A stretch of DNA of 64,000 nt, taken from positions 2,034,517-2,098,516 of the forward strand of contig NC_090956.1 in the NCBI RefSeq assembly GCF_040807025.1, given 5' to 3'. The notes below the pieces were generated by a model. That model did not search any database. It was given only the letters and a program-made list of their open reading frames with translations, and had not been told where the DNA came from. Source of the stretch: Struthio camelus. Lineage: Eukaryota > Chordata > Aves > Struthioniformes > Struthionidae. The position numbers were made by a program, and so were the translations under genes. This document shows, in pieces, positions 61,101 through 64,000 of this stretch (the first letter of the stretch is position 1; each line of letters begins with the position of its first letter).

Positions 61101-61333
61101 AACTGCTTTCTGCTCACAATGATTTCAGAATCAAGGAAAAGCAAAGCTCAAACAAACCCAAAAAGAACAAAAAGAACGTTTGGCAAACAGACTCCAGCTC
61201 TGACCTCGACTGCTGCATCTGCCCAACATGTAAGCAAGTGCTAACTCAGCAGGACGTTGTCACCCATAAAGCTTTGCATATTGAGGATGAGGAATTCCCT
61301 TCGTTACAGGCAATCAGCAGAATCATCAGTTAG
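45996..61333 (+). CDS. ZNF598: ZNF598 E3 ubiquitin ligase (ribosome-collision sensor)
   Basis: Twelve coding exons join with consistent phases into 871 residues (human about 904). Family knowledge: ZNF598 recognises collided ribosomes and ubiquitinates small-subunit proteins eS10 and uS10, starting ribosome quality control; it also associates with GIGYF2-4EHP to repress translation. Seen here: a C3HC4 RING (C14, C17, C29, H31, C34, C37, C50, C53); five C2H2-type fingers with ligands C104/C107/H122/H127, C132/C135/H157/H160, C174/C177/H190/H195, C198/C201/H219/H224 and C227/C232/H250/H255; basic Arg/Gly/Gln segment; long Ser-rich linker with repeated DFPAL-like motifs; PPPG motifs at about 660-690 of the kind bound by GYF domains; conserved C-terminal block GLISAAQYYKSCRDLLGDNF; and a last finger C835/C838/H850/H854. 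The start ATG lies in a perfect GCCGCCATGG context. Nothing is broken or missing. Confidence 0.96.
46173..49176 (+). other. ZNF598: Intron 1 of ZNF598
   Basis: 3.0 kb; CpG-rich at its start, AT-rich afterwards, with T/A-rich tracts near 47,440 and 47,908. No recognised element inside. Confidence 0.8.
49177..49289 (+). CDS. ZNF598: ZNF598 exon 2
   Basis: 113 nt, residues 60-97; acceptor TGTCTGCAG, donor GTAAAT. Encodes VVFGRKL and HEKKYNIYFTDGNVYALYR, the conserved linker between RING and zinc fingers. Codon 97 is split. Confidence 0.95.
50671..50800 (+). CDS. ZNF598: ZNF598 exon 3 (zinc finger 1)
   Basis: 130 nt, residues 97-140; acceptor GTCCCTTAG, donor GTGAGC. Contains C104/C107/H122/H127 and the first cysteine pair of the second finger. 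Confidence 0.95.
53055..53266 (+). CDS. ZNF598: ZNF598 exon 4 (zinc fingers 2-3)
   Basis: 212 nt, residues 141-211; acceptor TTCTTAAG, donor GTTTGT. Nearly invariant block YERKWYSRKDLARHR, HPLCKFCDERYLDNDELLKH, DHYFCHFCDSDGAQEYY. The donor is weak compared with the others (GTTTGT). Confidence 0.95.
53848..54065 (+). CDS. ZNF598: ZNF598 exon 5 (zinc fingers 4-5)
   Basis: 218 nt, residues 211-284; acceptor CTCTACAG, donor GTAAGT. Encodes LREHFREKHFLCEEGRCSTE, AHKTAYHSKNRAEARQNR and the RHQRRNEG segment. Confidence 0.95.
54549..54666 (+). CDS. ZNF598: ZNF598 exon 6
   Basis: 118 nt, residues 284-323; acceptor CCTGTTCAG, donor GTGAGT. Encodes VIGGEDYEEVDRYNRQGR and a basic Gly/Arg/Gln region, a likely RNA- or ribosome-contacting stretch by composition. 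Confidence 0.94.
55727..55908 (+). CDS. ZNF598: ZNF598 exon 7
   Basis: 182 nt, residues 323-384; acceptor CCTGTAG, donor GTTAGT. Highly charged helix-forming sequence EEEDRDIAAAVRASVAAKRQ then a Lys/Asp/Ser-rich linker. Confidence 0.94.
57133..57205 (+). CDS. ZNF598: ZNF598 exon 8
   Basis: 73 nt, residues 384-408; acceptor CTCCAAAAG (poor pyrimidine tract), donor GTAAGT. Encodes EAAANGALRQDDFPAIGSAA, the first DFPxI/L motif. The frame fits both neighbours; this small exon is the one most likely to be alternatively used. Confidence 0.88.
57847..58610 (+). CDS. ZNF598: ZNF598 exon 9
   Basis: 764 nt, residues 408-663; acceptor CTTTCTCACAG, donor GTAAGC. Ser/Lys-rich disordered region with DFPSL (421-425), DFPAL (454-458) and DFPAL (646-650), ending in MPPPPG. 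Confidence 0.95.
59575..59710 (+). CDS. ZNF598: ZNF598 exon 10 (PPPG motifs)
   Basis: 136 nt, residues 663-708; acceptor TTTCATTTAG, donor GTAAGT. Encodes FNTVVLLKSPPPPPGL and SKPPPGF; such PPPG-phi motifs are ligands of GYF domains. Confidence 0.94.
60569..60713 (+). CDS. ZNF598: ZNF598 exon 11
   Basis: 145 nt, residues 708-756; acceptor CCCCAAATGCAG after a long T/C tract, donor GTGAGT. Conserved NIQLIQSIKEFLQSDESKF. Confidence 0.95.
60986..61333 (+). CDS. ZNF598: ZNF598 exon 12 (terminal)
   Basis: 348 nt, residues 757-871 and TAG (61,331-61,333); acceptor TTTTACTGAAG. Conserved helical block, Lys/Asn-rich linker, a C-terminal C2H2 finger (C835, C838, H850, H854) and the closing EEFPSLQAISRIIS. 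Confidence 0.95.
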   Translation, partial: GLISAAQYYKSCRDLLGDNFKKIFNELLVLLPDTVKQQELLSAHNDFRIKEKQSSNKPKKNKKNVWQTDSSSDLDCCICPTCKQVLTQQDVVTHKALHIEDEEFPSLQAISRIIS

Positions 61334-61347
61334 CTTTCCTGAAGACC

Positions 61348-61353
61348 AATAAA
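61348..61353 (+). terminator. ZNF598: Proximal poly(A) signal of ZNF598
   Basis: AATAAA only 15 nt after the stop codon, followed at 61,393-61,420 by GT-rich sequence (TTGGCAGTGTAGTGTGG) suited to a downstream element. It would give a 3' UTR of only about 35-45 nt. Confidence 0.65.
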
Positions 61354-63330
61354 ACAGTCTCAACCTATGAATATGCACTTTTTGGAATGAGGTTTGGCAG
61401 TGTAGTGTGGCTGAGAGCCAGTGCCAGTTGAGTAGTAATACACAGGTAACTGTTAGAGCCCTCCCAGTGCTGTTCGTAAATATTGTGCAAAGGGATCACT
61501 GGACTGCGCTGTAGCTAATTAACATCCAAAGTCTGAGCTTCTGAAATGCCTGAGTAGAATTAGGCTGAAACTGCAGGGTGGGCAGGCAGGGGGCCACCTT
61601 TCCCCTGTAACATGCAATAGCTGAGAAAATACTTTCTGATCTGAAGACCGATGGGGACACAATAGGAGGGGAATAAGCATATAGTTTTGTTTCTTCTTTC
61701 TTTTTGGGGGGGGTTGGGGGGAGATTTTGAGTCATTGGAACAAACGGAAGCAAAAGTGGCTTCCTTCGTATTCTGATTTTGTGCTTATTTTGTTTTTTTG
61801 TTTTTTTTTTTTTTTTCCTTTGCTTGTTTGTGACCATGAAGATCAAGGTAGTCAGGGGTGCAAAGGTGTAGAAAAGGAAAAGATGCTACTCACTGGTGAA
61901 TAAGACCATTGCAATTTTGTGTCTGTAAACATTGGGCTGCTCATATGGCAAAGAATAGTCCTGTCTGAAACCTGAATTAATTATACTACTTGAAGAATTG
62001 GACTGATCTGTGTGATTAGTTGAACGTGAGATTTGAAGTTGCCTCTGACCTTTTACGTAATCATGTTCTTTAAAGAAACTTATTTTGTAGCACTGCATGT
62101 AGAATAATAATGTTAATGCTTTACTTTCTGTAAAGCGCACTTCATTCACGGTAATTTTATTTAATGACTGCCATGTTTCTAATTTCTTGGATGTATTAAC
62201 GGTGGTAGCTCAAAACAACAGCATATTGGGACATTAAATGCTGCTGATCACTGACCATGTTTATATGCAGTGCCTTTAAGTGCATTTATCTGTTTACAGT
62301 GGTCTGCACTAACAAGGATAACTTGCTCAGACTGTAAGGAGTGTTTACATCCTTGGTGATAACAGTCTTACGTTGCTTGGCATCTATAAATTCCACCTCT
62401 AAGAGATGAGAGGGGAATCGGTTAAATTGTTTGAAGTAACTCCTCCAGCAGCAGCGATGACTGATGGAGTGACAAGACTCCTCCCTGTGGTGCACTTCCA
62501 GAGCTGTAACGCCGTGTCTGAGTCTCACCCATCCTGGCAGACCAGATTTAGCTATTTTTTCACATGTAGGAGTAAATGAAATTAATTTATGTAATTTTTT
62601 AATGACAAAACACTGCTTTTACAGAAGCATCATTTCTATGAAACTGAGCTCAAACTATTACTGAGGAGCTAGTCCTGGCTACACAGAGTTTTTCTCGCCT
62701 TATACTTCTTAGTTTGCTTGCTCTCAGGCTGCAAAGTGCTTTTGGTTTCTTTTCCAAATACTTCCGACTGTTTTGAATACCTGAATGTCTAGGCATCACA
62801 GGGGCCAGGCTACATGGCCTGAAATGAAGGGAGGGGGGATTATTTGGCTGCATGGCTGTTTATAAAATGCATGAAAACATGGCAAGTAGTGATGCTTCCG
62901 TATTGCTGTTCCTGCTTTGAGTCAGGTTCCTCTGGACAGAGCTGGGTTTCATGCCCATCGCGCTACCCCAGCCGACCCCGCTGACTACAGTGGTGCTTCT
63001 GCGCTCAAGTTTTGATGCCAGCTGCCCATAAGGCATCTAGTGAGCGAGTGCTCCACAAGGTAAACAGTTTCCCCTGTCTCTTCCTTCTGGTTTGTAAAGC
63101 TCAGAGGAAACGAAACACATGTTCTCTGAAGGAGCATCTTATGTCTTCCCTTTACTTTCAGTTAATTTCTTCTGTATTATCAGACACAGCGTTAGTTCCT
63201 GCCTAGTGGGTTGAGAACTGGAAGTGCTGCTTTAGGTTTCCTGGAGGCGATCGTTCTCTTTGGCCTGATGATGCAGTTTCTTTGTTCCCTGTGCTCACCT
63301 GGTTAAATAAAATATTACCAAATTTTTTCA
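61354..63330 (+). other. ZNF598: Downstream flank / possible long 3' UTR of ZNF598
   Basis: 2 kb of AT-rich DNA without recognised exons, with T- and G-runs near 61,700-61,820. It would be the extended 3' UTR if the distal poly(A) signal at 63,306 is used. Confidence 0.45.
63306..63311 (+). terminator. ZNF598: Distal plus-strand poly(A) signal
   Basis: AATAAA on the plus strand, 45-50 bp before an opposing signal on the minus strand. Likely the distal end of ZNF598 transcripts. Confidence 0.45.
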
Positions 63331-63339
63331 GGCCGCTTC

Positions 63340-64000
63340 TATTCATTTTTAACTCTTTATTGAAAATAAGTTGCAGTTGGTACACAGACACTAAAGATAC
63401 ATAATCACAGATTGTTCTCTCAAAAGATATTTTTATATATATACAAAAGCTGTAAACATTTTAAACTTATTTCCATACACAGTCCACTTTATACTACAAT
63501 GCACATAAGATTAGTGACAACTGCAACTCTTTGAAGCGGTCCGCCTATACAGAGGTATCTGCAAAAAAAACTTAAATTTGCAAACCACATTTGGTATCAG
63601 TTTGATATTAAAACTCTTAAAGAATCTGAGGTTTAAATGCATATTGCAACTAAATACAGGCAGCTGAACTTGGGTTTCAAGTTGATAGAGTGAAGGCTGT
63701 TTTTAAGCCTCAATGGGTGGGGGAGGGTTTTCTGACACACACAGCTTCAAAAATGCTATCTAGAAAAGTACTGTGAATAAAACAGCATGGAACTAGACTA
63801 TCTGCTCTTCCCCAGCACGCTTCAGGGCTGGAAGGGCGTTTGCAAATATATACAGTAGTTTTTATATAGAGCGAAATACTGATTCCACAAAAGTAATGAT
63901 GTGATTCACTAATGAAGAGACGAATGACCACAGTTAGTTTCGCTTTGTTCAAATGCAGCGGGGTAGAACTAAGAATGAGCCAGCAATGCAAAGTTTGGGG
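63340..64000 (-). other. Probable 3' UTR of the convergent neighbour (SYNGR3 by synteny)
   Basis: AT-rich, no coding frame recognised; a minus-strand AATAAA sits near its left end. In mammals SYNGR3 lies next to ZNF598 tail to tail, which fits the orientation here. The identity is inferred from synteny alone. Confidence 0.35.
63356..63361 (-). terminator. Poly(A) signal of the convergent gene
   Basis: TTTATT on the plus strand is AATAAA on the minus strand. It would end a transcript entering from the right edge of the window at about 63,335-63,345. Confidence 0.5.

Noticed and set aside
1-64000. tRNA, rRNA, CRISPR, operon or prokaryotic features
   Set aside because: None seen; the window is intron-containing vertebrate DNA. 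A possible tRNA-like B-box pattern is limited to tRNA-derived MIR relics.

Overview
This is vertebrate nuclear DNA, most likely from a bird. Three intron-containing genes are recognisable from their conserved exons: SLC9A3R2/NHERF2 (minus, 5' part only), NPW (minus) and ZNF598 (plus). The order and relative orientations match the human chromosome 16p13.3 block SLC9A3R2-NPW-ZNF598-SYNGR3, read in reverse. A 5'-truncated CR1 retroposon with the characteristic 3' tail (repeats of an ATTCTGTG-type octamer) at 33.3-33.5 kb, together with compact, CpG-rich gene structure, points to a bird; turtles and crocodilians also carry CR1, so species is not determined.

Layout. 1-14,694 is CpG-rich intronic DNA (intron 2 of SLC9A3R2) with a 750-bp pentanucleotide array. 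Exon 2 of SLC9A3R2 is at 14,952-14,695 and exon 1 at 18,222-18,013; together they encode PDZ1. The second PDZ domain and the C-terminal ezrin-binding tail must lie left of the window. Upstream of exon 1 are a TATA-like box, a CGG run, an array of GC boxes and a 57-bp minisatellite. 19.6-30 kb holds no recognised coding gene but three more GC-rich minisatellites (16-, 48- and 18/19-bp units). NPW lies at about 32.15-30.1 kb: exon 1 carries the signal peptide and the complete neuropeptide W-30/W-23 sequence with dibasic cleavage sites, and a short second exon is proposed. Minisatellites lie both inside its probable intron (about 70-bp unit) and immediately upstream (21-bp unit). From about 33.5 kb the DNA becomes AT-richer and ordinary, with one CR1 and three MIR-like SINE relics and a possible conserved regulatory element near 43.5-43.9 kb. 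ZNF598 occupies 45,996-61,333 in 12 coding exons, reconstructed here to 871 residues with every splice phase consistent. It has a close poly(A) signal and a second one 2 kb further on, which faces an oppositely oriented poly(A) signal; by synteny the latter should end SYNGR3.

Functions. ZNF598 is the E3 ubiquitin ligase that senses collided ribosomes; NPW encodes a secreted neuropeptide; NHERF2 is a PDZ scaffold for membrane transporters. They are neighbours by conserved synteny, not by a shared pathway. The least ordinary feature of the window is the concentration of seven distinct GC-rich tandem arrays in the first 33 kb. Many of them are free of stop codons in several frames and produce long spurious reading frames.
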